DNA from: an uncultured Flavobacteriales bacterium
GTDB lineage: Bacteria > Bacteroidota > Bacteroidia > Flavobacteriales_D > Sanyastnellaceae
DNA: 9,457 nucleotides
Assembly (NCBI GenBank): GCA_913057815.1
Contig: CAJXOV010000055.1
Coordinates: 1-9,457, forward strand
Reading direction: 5' to 3'
This document shows positions 1 to 6,743 of the stretch, in pieces. A model generated the notes under the pieces. The model made no database searches. It was not told the origin of the DNA and saw only the letters and a program-made list of their open reading frames with translations. A program made the position numbers and the translations under genes. Within the stretch, counting starts at the first letter, position 1; every line of letters starts with the position of its first letter.

Positions 1-31
1 CGTGGGGCTCGGAGATGTGTATAAGAGACAG
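1..31. other. Untrimmed Nextera (Tn5) read-2 adapter at left contig end
   Basis: Positions 13-31 are exactly the 19-bp Tn5 mosaic end AGATGTGTATAAGAGACAG. The bases before it match the Nextera read-2 adapter stem (GTGGGCTCGG) with one extra G in the G run. This is library-construction sequence, not genome. The same adapter lies in inverted orientation at the right end, so the two ends must not be read as transposon terminal repeats. Confidence 0.97.
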
Positions 32-45
32 CAATAAGCGATAGC

Positions 46-156
46 TTACCTAATAATTTCAAATCCATCTGTCTTTAATATTTCTGTGTTTGACTTAATC
101 TGATACGTATATAATCCACTTGACCAACTACCAACGCGTCCTCTTTCCCTATTTCT
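46..156 (-). pseudogene. Orphan C-terminal piece of a T9SS sorting domain
   Basis: Reading leftwards, an open frame of 36 codons ends at TAA (46-48) and is closed upstream by TGA (157-159). Its core reads GSWSSGLYTYQI followed by KSNTEILKTDGFEII and a final Arg. This is the usual last strand pair of a type A T9SS C-terminal sorting domain ('G-x-Y-x-Y-x-I ... G-K/F-x-I/V'). No start codon, no YPNP motif and no coding capacity are found between it and the tRNA, so the rest of the gene is missing. The frame stops exactly at the edge of the palindromic element at 158-227, suggesting that insertion of the element or a deletion removed the gene body. A misassembly so close to a contig end is an alternative. 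The domain identity is fairly sure; the pseudogene status is inferred. Confidence 0.6.
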
Positions 157-157
157 T

Positions 158-227
158 CAAAAGCTCAACATGTCGCTTGAAGGAGCGGAGTCACCGCTTT
201 CAATACTCTAGTATTTGAGCTCATTTG
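158..227. repeat. 70-bp imperfect palindrome, REP-like structured element
   Basis: The outer arms CAAAAGCTCAA (158-168) and TTGAGCT-CA-TTTG (215-227) pair over 11 bp with a 2-nt bulge. Inside, TTGAA-GG-AGCGG (177-188) pairs with CCGCTTTCAA (194-203) over 10 bp, with a 2-nt bulge and the loop AGTCA. A small hairpin AATAC-TCTA-GTATT (202-215) can form in the remaining space, competing for the stem ends. Together they give a branched, three-way-junction-like fold on either strand. The size and bulged stems resemble REP-type or miniature mobile elements, or the element could be a small structured RNA. Only one copy is in this window, so repetitiveness is inferred. It directly abuts the orphan T9SS tail. 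Confidence 0.5.
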
Positions 228-397
228 TTTGTTTTTCAGGAAGCTAAATATATAAAAATCCAAGGGAAACTCTCATCTTAATAAGAATGATAGAGAGGTT
301 TGTTATTAATAAGGGGTTCGAAAAAAGGGATGGTTGTAAATTAATGGAGATTGAAATTTTAAAAGTGAAAAAATTACAATTGCCAAATCGTTACAAT
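228..397. other. AT-rich intergenic stretch, nothing recognised
   Basis: Stops occur in all frames on both strands. I see no gene, RNA fold or repeat. A 25-codon plus-strand frame from 343 runs into the terminator hairpin and has no sign of being real. Confidence 0.6.
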
Positions 398-448
398 AAA
401 AAAAGGGTAAATCTTAAATGACTGATTAACATTAATGATTTACCCTTT
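398..448 (-). terminator. Intrinsic terminator of the tRNA-Arg transcript
   Basis: On the minus strand a perfect 12-bp stem, AAAGGGTAAATC (437-448 complement) with GATTTACCCTTT (402-413 complement), encloses a 23-nt loop and runs into a tract of seven Ts with the end of the stem included. It starts 6 nt after the tRNA 3' end. The long perfect stem plus the T tract is the classic Rho-independent form. Confidence 0.85.
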
Positions 449-454
449 AAAGTG

Positions 455-528
455 TGACTCGGAGAGGATTCGAACCCCCAACCATCAGAGCCGAAATCTG
501 ACATTCTATCCAGTTGAACTACCGAGCC
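455..528 (-). tRNA. tRNA-Arg (anticodon TCG)
   Basis: The minus strand folds into a full 74-nt cloverleaf: acceptor GGCTCGG with CCGAGTC (one G-U), TA at 8-9, D stem GTTC/GAAT, anticodon stem TCAGA/TCTGA, a five-base variable loop, and T stem GGGGG/CCTCT (two G-U) with the invariant TTCGAAT loop. The anticodon loop TTTCGGC has T33 and the anticodon TCG at 34-36, which reads CGA and other CGN arginine codons. The discriminator is A. CCA is not encoded, since CAC follows, so it would be added after transcription. The gene stands alone, with its own -7 box just upstream and a strong terminator just downstream. Confidence 0.95.
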
Positions 529-539
529 AATTTTGACAC

Positions 540-547
540 CAAAAGTA
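540..547 (-). promoter_or_regulatory. Bacteroidota -7 box of the tRNA-Arg gene
   Basis: TACTTTTG on the minus strand is a perfect match to the Bacteroidota -7 consensus TAnnTTTG. Its distance to the tRNA 5' end (11 nt) predicts a start about 5 nt before the mature RNA, as expected for a short tRNA leader. I see no good -33 TTG at the usual spacing. Confidence 0.6.
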
Positions 548-587
548 TCAATTCTAATCTATTTTTACACTTGTATATGAAACTGAA

Positions 588-595
588 TAAATTTG
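588..595 (+). promoter_or_regulatory. Bacteroidota -7 box of porZ
   Basis: TAAATTTG is a perfect TAnnTTTG match. It predicts transcription from about position 602 and a leader of about 20 nt before the ATG at 625. A TTG at 571-573 is closer than the usual 19-21 nt spacing, so the -33 element is weak. Confidence 0.55.
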
Positions 596-624
596 CGTTA
601 AAGCTCTAGCCAATCCTAATATTG

Positions 625-2988
625 ATGAGATACATTTTTACGTTACTTCTTTGCTCTTTTATAGGGCTCCATTGCACCGCGCAGAACCAAGTTCTTACTT
701 GGAATGATCATTTCTCTTACCGAAAAGTTAAGGCCGTATCTAGCACTAATGATGCTATATATGCAGCCACAGAATTAGGTGCTTTTGAGGTGATGATCTC
801 TGATAATTCCATTACTCGATTGAATAAAACGAATAAATTGTCGGATTCGGGTATTAGTTGTGTTCAAGGAGTGCCACATTTAGATATGGTCATTTTCGGC
901 TATACCAATGGAAATTTGGATTTAAAAATCGGGAGTCGAGTAGTCAATCTGTCTGATATAAAAACAAGTTCTATTTTGGCTATCAAACGAATAAACGAAA
1001 TAGTGGTAGAAGGTGATTTTGCTTTTATCTGTACAGGTTTTGGAATAGTTAAGTTAGATCTTATCCGATTGGAAATAACGGATACATACCTAATAGCTAA
1101 TAATGGAGATTTCACAGATGTTCTTGACTTAGTGGTAATGTCTGGTAAAATTATAGCAGCTACAGAATCCGGAGTTTATGAGGCTTCTGCCTCGAATAAT
1201 TTCTTGTCAAATTTTGAGTCATGGAATTTAATAGAGAACGCTCCACTACCCAATGGAAGATACGAGCAGTTGACTTTGTTTAATGGTATGTTATTCGTAA
1301 GTCTAGAGAATCCAGGAGAGGAAATAGTTTATTCAGTAGATTATGATGGTGATGGGTCATGGACGGTTTTTTGGAGTGATGATGTTGAAGATCTTAGAGC
1401 CCTCACAAGCAATGAAACCAAGTTAGTGATAACAGGTAAGGGTAAGACTATTGAATATAATAATGCATTAGAAGTGACTAGGGAGATTTCATTCTTTGAT
1501 GATAGCTTCCCTGATAATAATCAGTCTGTAATTTCTCCTGATGGAAATGGAATATGGGTAGCTAATAATTCGGGAGGATTATACCATGTGTCAAATGACA
1601 GTGGAATAGATAAAAAAATCCCTAATGGACCGGCTAATTCTGAAGCCAGAAGAATTAATTCGTTTTTTGAAAATGTATGGTCCTCTACTGGAGGAGTGAG
1701 TTTAGGGTATGCTAATAATTTCACGCAGAACGGAATTAATTATTATTTAAATAATAATTGGGGAAGTATAACCAAATCGAACTCGCCAGAATTAACTGGA
1801 GGAAACCCATTTGGAGATGTCGTTTTCGATATTATGGATGTGGCTATTGACCCTGAGGATAACAGCCATGTATATGCATCTAGTTGGGATGAAGGATTGA
1901 TAGAAATTAGAGATAAGGAAATAGTAGAGATTTATAATGTTGGAAATTCTAATTTAGTAGGAACTCGTCCTGAGTATAACAATGAAGCCGTGTTTATAGA
2001 CGGTTTAGTATTCGATGGAGATAATAATTTATGGGTGACCAATAGTCAAACAAGTACATGTTTACATGCTATTACGCCAGAAGGAACTTGGTATTCATTT
2101 GATTTAGCTCCAGAGATAAATGAGGCGACTAACTTGGGAGAAATCATCATAGACGAAGGGAATGATGAAAGAGGAGACTACATATGGGCTGTTCTTCCAA
2201 ATGGAAGAGGAATATTAGTTTTTGATTACAATGATACTCTAGGAGATTCCTCAGATGATAGATGGAAAATTTTAACCACTGAAGAAGGAAATGGAGGTTT
2301 GCCTACTGATGATGTTTATTCCATAGCTAAAGATGTGAATGGAGAAATTTGGGTAGGAACGCTTCAGGGAATAGAGGTGTTTTATAACACAGATTGTATT
2401 TTCACTGATGAAGAGTGCGATGCTCAGGAGATTCTAATCGAACAAGATGGAAACTTTCAGTTGCTTTTAGAAACAGAAACCATTACTGCTATAGAAATAG
2501 ACGGTGGAAACAGAAAGTGGATAGGTACACAAACTTCCGGAGTTTATCTATTAAGTGATGACGGAATAGATCAAATCCAAAGATTTACCGAAGACAACAG
2601 CCCACTAATTTCTAATACGATCCAAGATATTTCATTCAATTTTTCCACAGGTGAAGTATTTTTTGCTACTGATAAAGGCACAGTCTCTTTTATAGGAACT
2701 GCTACAGGTTTCGATGGAGAAATTAATGAAACGAGCATTTATCCAAATCCAGTGCGTGAGGATTATGAAGGAGTCGTAACTATAGATGGGTTGACATTCA
2801 GAACTGACGTTAGAATTACCGATATTAACGGTAACATCGTTCACTCTACCACCTCAGATGGAGGTAGAGCATTGTGGAATGGAAAGAATGAAAACGGACA
2901 GCGGGTAAGCACTGGAGTTTATCTAGTTTTCGCTACTAATAGAGATGGTTCTGAAACTACAGTAGGGAAAATAGCGGTGGTTAATTGA
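625..2988 (+). CDS. porZ: Type IX secretion system surface protein PorZ
   Basis: PorZ is a beta-propeller protein of the outer-membrane attachment complex (PorU, PorV, PorQ, PorZ) that links T9SS cargo to anionic lipopolysaccharide. The 787 residues match its usual size (about 780). Residues 1-20 are a Sec signal peptide ending CTAQ. The start of the mature protein has the family pattern: W26 and HFSY, then IYAATELGAF (45-54), LSDSGIS (72-78) and GYTNGNLDL (92-100). Propeller motifs of the two-component-regulator type follow (GIWVANNSGG, NLWVTN, GEIWVGTLQGIEVF, RKWIGTQTSGVYLL). The last 86 residues, from ETSIYPNPV, are a type A T9SS sorting domain ending in GKIAVVN. The ATG at 625 is preferred over the in-frame TTG at 622. 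No Shine-Dalgarno is present, as is normal in this phylum. The gene converges with the protease on its right. The family is near certain; the role is known from Porphyromonas. Confidence 0.9.
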   Translation: MRYIFTLLLCSFIGLHCTAQNQVLTWNDHFSYRKVKAVSSTNDAIYAATELGAFEVMISDNSITRLNKTNKLSDSGISCVQGVPHLDMVIFGYTNGNLDLKIGSRVVNLSDIKTSSILAIKRINEIVVEGDFAFICTGFGIVKLDLIRLEITDTYLIANNGDFTDVLDLVVMSGKIIAATESGVYEASASNNFLSNFESWNLIENAPLPNGRYEQLTLFNGMLFVSLENPGEEIVYSVDYDGDGSWTVFWSDDVEDLRALTSNETKLVITGKGKTIEYNNALEVTREISFFDDSFPDNNQSVISPDGNGIWVANNSGGLYHVSNDSGIDKKIPNGPANSEARRINSFFENVWSSTGGVSLGYANNFTQNGINYYLNNNWGSITKSNSPELTGGNPFGDVVFDIMDVAIDPEDNSHVYASSWDEGLIEIRDKEIVEIYNVGNSNLVGTRPEYNNEAVFIDGLVFDGDNNLWVTNSQTSTCLHAITPEGTWYSFDLAPEINEATNLGEIIIDEGNDERGDYIWAVLPNGRGILVFDYNDTLGDSSDDRWKILTTEEGNGGLPTDDVYSIAKDVNGEIWVGTLQGIEVFYNTDCIFTDEECDAQEILIEQDGNFQLLLETETITAIEIDGGNRKWIGTQTSGVYLLSDDGIDQIQRFTEDNSPLISNTIQDISFNFSTGEVFFATDKGTVSFIGTATGFDGEINETSIYPNPVREDYEGVVTIDGLTFRTDVRITDINGNIVHSTTSDGGRALWNGKNENGQRVSTGVYLVFATNRDGSETTVGKIAVVN

Positions 2989-2994
2989 TGCTGT

Positions 2995-5900
2995 TTATTG
3001 GCAAGAGCTTCCAAAAGCTTGTAGGAAGATACTAATGTCATCTACAGTCACACCTAGTAAGCCGTTTATATCTGCCGCACAGTTTTCTACACATCCAAAG
3101 TCTCCTAGCAAAATACCAAGATCTGCTATTTCAACTGAACCATTATTATTTAAATCAGCAGGACAAGGATTGGGTTCACAATTATCTAAGCTTTCTATTG
3201 TTTGAATAAATTCTGTTTGATTTCCACTTTCATCTTCCAATAGCCAAGTTCGAACTACCGTGAATCCATCTCCTGAACCAGAAATGATCTCTTCTGAGAA
3301 TGTAACATCTACTTGCGAACTACAATTATCGAAAGCGATTAAATTTGGAACTTCAGGAATAACGTCACCACAGTTGATGACTAAATCAGAAGCACTCGTA
3401 TTGTATTCTGGAGAAACAAGGTCCTCAACAGTAATTAATTGGTTCACAAAACTAAAATTACCACATCCGTCAGAAGCAGTATAAATGAATGTATAACTAC
3501 CATTTCCATTGTCTACTTGATCAAAGTCATATATTATTTCACTACTACAATTATCGTTGGCAGTTATTACCTGAAAATCAGGTAGGTCTTCTGTGCAATC
3601 TATAGTGATGTTAGCCGGAGGATTAGTAATGGTAGGTGCAACATTATCTTCGAAGGTGATGAGTTGAGTGTAATTGGTGAAATTACCTGCTGCATCTGAA
3701 GCTGTATATACTCTAGAGATGCTATAGTCACCTTCACATAATCCTGGAATGATCTCATCTATGAATACCAATGAAGGACTTGAGTCACAATTATCAGTAA
3801 TCACAGGTGTACCAAAATCCATTGGGCCATCGTCACAATCTAAGGTAACACTAGAAGGAATTAAAGTGAAAACTGGAGCTTCGGTATCATTGTCACACAA
3901 GTAAACACAGCTTCCATCGTTTACAGTAGCATTTGGATTATAATTCTCAGCCTCAGGGTCAGTACAGCCTGATGTACCACAGTTAGCACCGTCATAAGTT
4001 AAAGTCAGATTGGCTACTCCTTCAGCTCCATCATATCCATCTATCAGCACTAAATAAGTAGTGTTAGCCAGTAGTTCTCCACATCCGAAATCTAGTCGGG
4101 ACATGTACTGGTCTGTTCCCCCATCATCATTGGCCGCCACAAGAGTGCCTCCACAATCAGTAAACAATGCCATTTGAGTATCATTTAAAGAAAGCGGATT
4201 GGAAAAGCTAGTTTCTAAAGAAATAGCAACAGCAAAAGCTGGTGTGGTGAAAGAATAAAACACATCATTTTCTATTTGATTAGCTGTGCACCAGCCATCA
4301 GTTAAATTACAACCCGTACCAGGAATAGAATAACCTTCGTCAAAACAAGCGTTTTCATTAGAGATTATATTAATTCCTTCCGATAAGGAAACCGCATTAG
4401 CACATAGATCATTCGCTGGAGGAATGATACAGCTTTCATCATCACAGCCAGCAGCTTGGTCGTAATTACAAGCTTGATTATTAGTACATCCTGGATAAGT
4501 ACAACTTCCATCATTATCAGTAGCTACTTGGTCATAGTTACAAGCGTTACTATCTGTACAGCCTAAAATAACGGCCTGAGAAACCGAAATACAGAAGTCT
4601 ATGATATATTCTTCTCCATAGTTAGGGTCGATAAGCTCATCTATTATTGTTCCGTCAGTATCATTTGTAAGAGAAAAAGTTCCATCTATAGCACATCCGA
4701 AAGCAGAACCCTCTAATCCATCACCATAGGTGTCGGTAATAGTTAGGGTGTAGCATCCTTCGTTTAAACATCCAGAAGAATTGTATTCCGTGAGATCGGT
4801 TAAAGAGCCAGCTACTATGTCATTGAGCACAGTACCGTCATCAGAAATTAAAGTCCAAGCTATTTCAGTCGCGTAGCAATCTGTCATTAACGTAAACGTT
4901 ACATCCTCACAATCATACGTACATGAACCATCATCAATATTGGCATTTGCGTTAAAGTTATTCGCGTTAATATCCATACATCCAGGAGTTAGCGAAGAAC
5001 AAGAGCCAGTAGTAATGCTCTCTATCGAAGAAGAACCAGATTCTGTTTGAAAAGAAAAATTGTATGTAGTGTTAGATGCTAGTCCATTGATGGTAAATGA
5101 ATCTCCATTACCTACATCTTCAGCTGAAGCATCTACCGTTACATTTCCACCGCTAAGTTCTGAATAAATTACATCTCCGAGTGTACAGAGATTTTCATTA
5201 AAAGTAGGAGAGAGTGTCACACTAGCGGTTACAGCTCCATTGGAATACACACATTCGGTTTCTAATGTCAATGATAGAGGAGCACATGGCTCTACAGGAC
5301 CACACTCATTTATTAGGAGGTCTAGACTATTCTTAACATTTAATCTTCCACCAGTAGCTACTTCACCTATTAAACTAGGGATAACATCTACACCGTTGAA
5401 GATATAATTTCTTACTAAGTCAGCTGTGTTTTGTGGAGAGGAAATCGCTTGATTAGCTATATCTGAGCATGGAGCCGAATAAAGTAAAGCTATGGCACCT
5501 GCTACACATGGGCTGGCAAAACTAGTCCCTGAAGTAGAAGAATATCCAGAGGTTCCGCTAGGCAAGAACACCGCTTCGCCAGGTGCGGCTAAATCGATAG
5601 CTGTATCTCCATATCCTGAGAAAGTTCTTTGGTCACTGCTGTTAGTAGCCGTAATTCCTAGCATGTAATTACTGGAGCATCCAGTAGGCATATCACCATT
5701 CACATCTACGTTTATATTGGAATTAGAAGTAGCACCACAGTTTAATATTCCAGCAGCTCCCAGAGTGTCATAGAATGCGCACCATACTGGATAGTTAGCT
5801 GGATTGGCATTATCTATACCCCAGGAAGCATTGGTAGCCACTACAAATGCACCTTCCGCTCCATTTGAAGCATTGTATCTCTCTCTCATAGTAAGAGGAT

Positions 5901-6663
5901 AGGAGTAAGACTCTATGACATTGGCTTCAGTTAAAGAGCCTAAATCTACTTGCATAATTTTCACATCCCAGTTAACTCCCGCACCACCCGAATTGTTATT
6001 CCCTTTGGCACCTATCATTCCTGAAACTGCAGTTCCATGATTAGCATTTCCTACATTATCATCGTCTGTAACTGGGTTCCATCCATTGAAATCATCTATA
6101 TACCCATTTCCATCATCATCTATTCCGTTATCAGCTATTTCAGCAGTGTTAGTCCAATGGTTAGCTATTAAGTCTGGGTGATTATAATTAGCTCCACCAC
6201 CTTCTATAACACACACCACTATTTCATCCCCGTTACTTGTTTGTCCACCTGTGGTAATATCCCAAGCCAAATCAGAGTCTATGTCATTGTCAGAAGCATC
6301 TACATGATGCCATTGAGAACTTATGCTTGGATCGTTTGGAAGAGCTCTGTTCTGAACTTCATGATTAAATTGAGCTATTTCAACTCCAGGGTTGGAGTAT
6401 ATAAAGTTCAGTATTTTTCCATCTGGAACTCTATTGTTATCGTATTTAAATAAGTAAATAGATGCAGAGGAAGAAAGCACTCTGTCTAATTTAATCCCAG
6501 ACTTAACCCCGTTATATTCAGATAATTGAATAGTAAGGTCTTTTGCTTCTATAGTTTTGTTTAATTGGACTATTAATTCTCCAGAAACTCGAGGAGCTTC
6601 TTGGGCGAAAAAAGAGGATACAGAAAACAATAGTATGGCTAATGAAGTTAGAATAAATTTCAT
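2995..6663 (-). CDS. Secreted multidomain S8 (subtilisin-like) serine protease
   Basis: 1222 residues, probably a surface or extracellular endopeptidase. Order: signal peptide 1-20 (SSFFA|QE); propeptide-like region about 22-110; S8 domain about 135-455; fibronectin-III-like region 461-555; four Cys-rich 'GCTD...DGSC' motifs (561-583, 701-723, 725-746, 899-921); a Cys-rich 'GCYTLTITDTYGDGL' module 585-691; a 'PPANDLCANAVSL' pre-peptidase-like module 748-895; three HYR-like repeats 928-1160; and a dockerin-like EF-hand pair 1167-1222. Visible catalytic residues are H209 (NHGTAVSG), oxyanion N278 (NASWG) and S381 (GTSFASP). The usual catalytic Asp is Glu154 (VIEGGG, eight residues before HPDL), so activity needs testing. 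DNGIDDDGNGYIDD (178-191) looks like a calcium loop. No type A T9SS sorting domain is seen. The S8 family is certain; substrate, anchoring and activity are unknown. Its stop lies 6 bp from the porZ stop. Confidence 0.93.
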   Translation of the reverse strand: MKFILTSLAILLFSVSSFFAQEAPRVSGELIVQLNKTIEAKDLTIQLSEYNGVKSGIKLDRVLSSSASIYLFKYDNNRVPDGKILNFIYSNPGVEIAQFNHEVQNRALPNDPSISSQWHHVDASDNDIDSDLAWDITTGGQTSNGDEIVVCVIEGGGANYNHPDLIANHWTNTAEIADNGIDDDGNGYIDDFNGWNPVTDDDNVGNANHGTAVSGMIGAKGNNNSGGAGVNWDVKIMQVDLGSLTEANVIESYSYPLTMRERYNASNGAEGAFVVATNASWGIDNANPANYPVWCAFYDTLGAAGILNCGATSNSNINVDVNGDMPTGCSSNYMLGITATNSSDQRTFSGYGDTAIDLAAPGEAVFLPSGTSGYSSTSGTSFASPCVAGAIALLYSAPCSDIANQAISSPQNTADLVRNYIFNGVDVIPSLIGEVATGGRLNVKNSLDLLINECGPVEPCAPLSLTLETECVYSNGAVTASVTLSPTFNENLCTLGDVIYSELSGGNVTVDASAEDVGNGDSFTINGLASNTTYNFSFQTESGSSSIESITTGSCSSLTPGCMDINANNFNANANIDDGSCTYDCEDVTFTLMTDCYATEIAWTLISDDGTVLNDIVAGSLTDLTEYNSSGCLNEGCYTLTITDTYGDGLEGSAFGCAIDGTFSLTNDTDGTIIDELIDPNYGEEYIIDFCISVSQAVILGCTDSNACNYDQVATDNDGSCTYPGCTNNQACNYDQAAGCDDESCIIPPANDLCANAVSLSEGINIISNENACFDEGYSIPGTGCNLTDGWCTANQIENDVFYSFTTPAFAVAISLETSFSNPLSLNDTQMALFTDCGGTLVAANDDGGTDQYMSRLDFGCGELLANTTYLVLIDGYDGAEGVANLTLTYDGANCGTSGCTDPEAENYNPNATVNDGSCVYLCDNDTEAPVFTLIPSSVTLDCDDGPMDFGTPVITDNCDSSPSLVFIDEIIPGLCEGDYSISRVYTASDAAGNFTNYTQLITFEDNVAPTITNPPANITIDCTEDLPDFQVITANDNCSSEIIYDFDQVDNGNGSYTFIYTASDGCGNFSFVNQLITVEDLVSPEYNTSASDLVINCGDVIPEVPNLIAFDNCSSQVDVTFSEEIISGSGDGFTVVRTWLLEDESGNQTEFIQTIESLDNCEPNPCPADLNNNGSVEIADLGILLGDFGCVENCAADINGLLGVTVDDISIFLQAFGSSCQ
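3181..3882 (-). repeat. Three tandem HYR-like repeats within the protease
   Basis: Residues 928-1160 hold three units of about 75-80 residues, each following the plan '(V/N)(A/S)P ... (V/I)(T/D)(L/I/V)(D/N)C ... DNC(D/S)S ... YTASD..GN(F)'. The cores include TLDCDDGP/TDNCDSSP/YTASDAAGNF, TIDCTEDL/NDNCSSEI/YTASDGCGNF and VINCGDVI/FDNCSSQV. HYR domains are immunoglobulin-like spacers in secreted adhesins; here they hold the protease domain away from the C-terminal module. Confidence 0.75.
3901..4983 (-). repeat. Four dispersed Cys-rich 'GCTD-DGSC' motifs within the protease
   Basis: About 23-residue units occur at 4915-4983, 4495-4563, 4426-4491 and 3901-3969 (residues 561-583, 701-723, 725-746 and 899-921). 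The pattern is GC-(T/M)-(D/N)-x4-(N)-(Y/F)-(D/N)-x-x-A-x4-D-(G/E)-S-C-x-Y. The two central copies are tandem; the others sit at borders between larger domains. Asp/Asn-rich, disulfide-capable segments like this are common linkers in large secreted Bacteroidota proteins, and their function is not established. Confidence 0.7.
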
Positions 6664-6697
6664 TTGAATGGGACTTTGGTTAATTATTTAGGTATTC

Positions 6698-6705
6698 CAA
6701 AGTTA
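6698..6705 (-). promoter_or_regulatory. Bacteroidota -7 box of the S8 protease gene
   Basis: TAACTTTG on the minus strand is a perfect TAnnTTTG match. It predicts a start near 6691 and a leader of about 28 nt before the ATG at 6663. No convincing -33 TTG is seen at 19-21 nt. Confidence 0.5.
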
Positions 6706-6715
6706 CTGAATTCTC

Positions 6716-6723
6716 TATATTTA
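6716..6723 (+). promoter_or_regulatory. Possible -7 box of the aminotransferase-amidase operon
   Basis: TATATTTA matches TAnnTTTG in all but the last base and would give a leader of about 14 nt. A second near match, TACCTTTC (6728-6735), would start transcription almost at the ATG. Either could serve; the evidence is weak. Confidence 0.3.
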
Positions 6724-6743
6724 GATTTACCTTTCGCGTATCT

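Noticed and set aside
165..224. Minus-strand 19-codon frame inside the palindrome
   Set aside because: It is fully explained by the palindrome; a frame this short over a structured element is most likely incidental.
343..420. Plus-strand 25-codon frame starting at ATG 343
   Set aside because: It is Lys-rich because the DNA is A-rich, it runs through the tRNA terminator stem, and it has no promoter or family signature.
622..624. TTG as the start of porZ
   Set aside because: The ATG at 625 directly follows and gives a standard signal peptide beginning MRYIF.
625..684. Lipoprotein signal in PorZ (Cys17)
   Set aside because: The residues before the Cys are G-L-H, which does not fit a lipobox; a normal signal peptidase I site (CTA|Q) follows.
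3006..3019. Hairpin AGCTT-CCAA-AAGCT as a terminator between porZ and the protease
   Set aside because: Only 5 bp, no T tract on either strand, and it lies within the protease coding sequence.
3260..3484. Plus-strand frame of 74 codons opposite the protease (and similar short frames at 6178-6453, 900-1115, 1521-1724, 2632-2844 and 7912-8202)
   Set aside because: All lie opposite strongly supported genes, have no family motifs, and look like antisense shadows.
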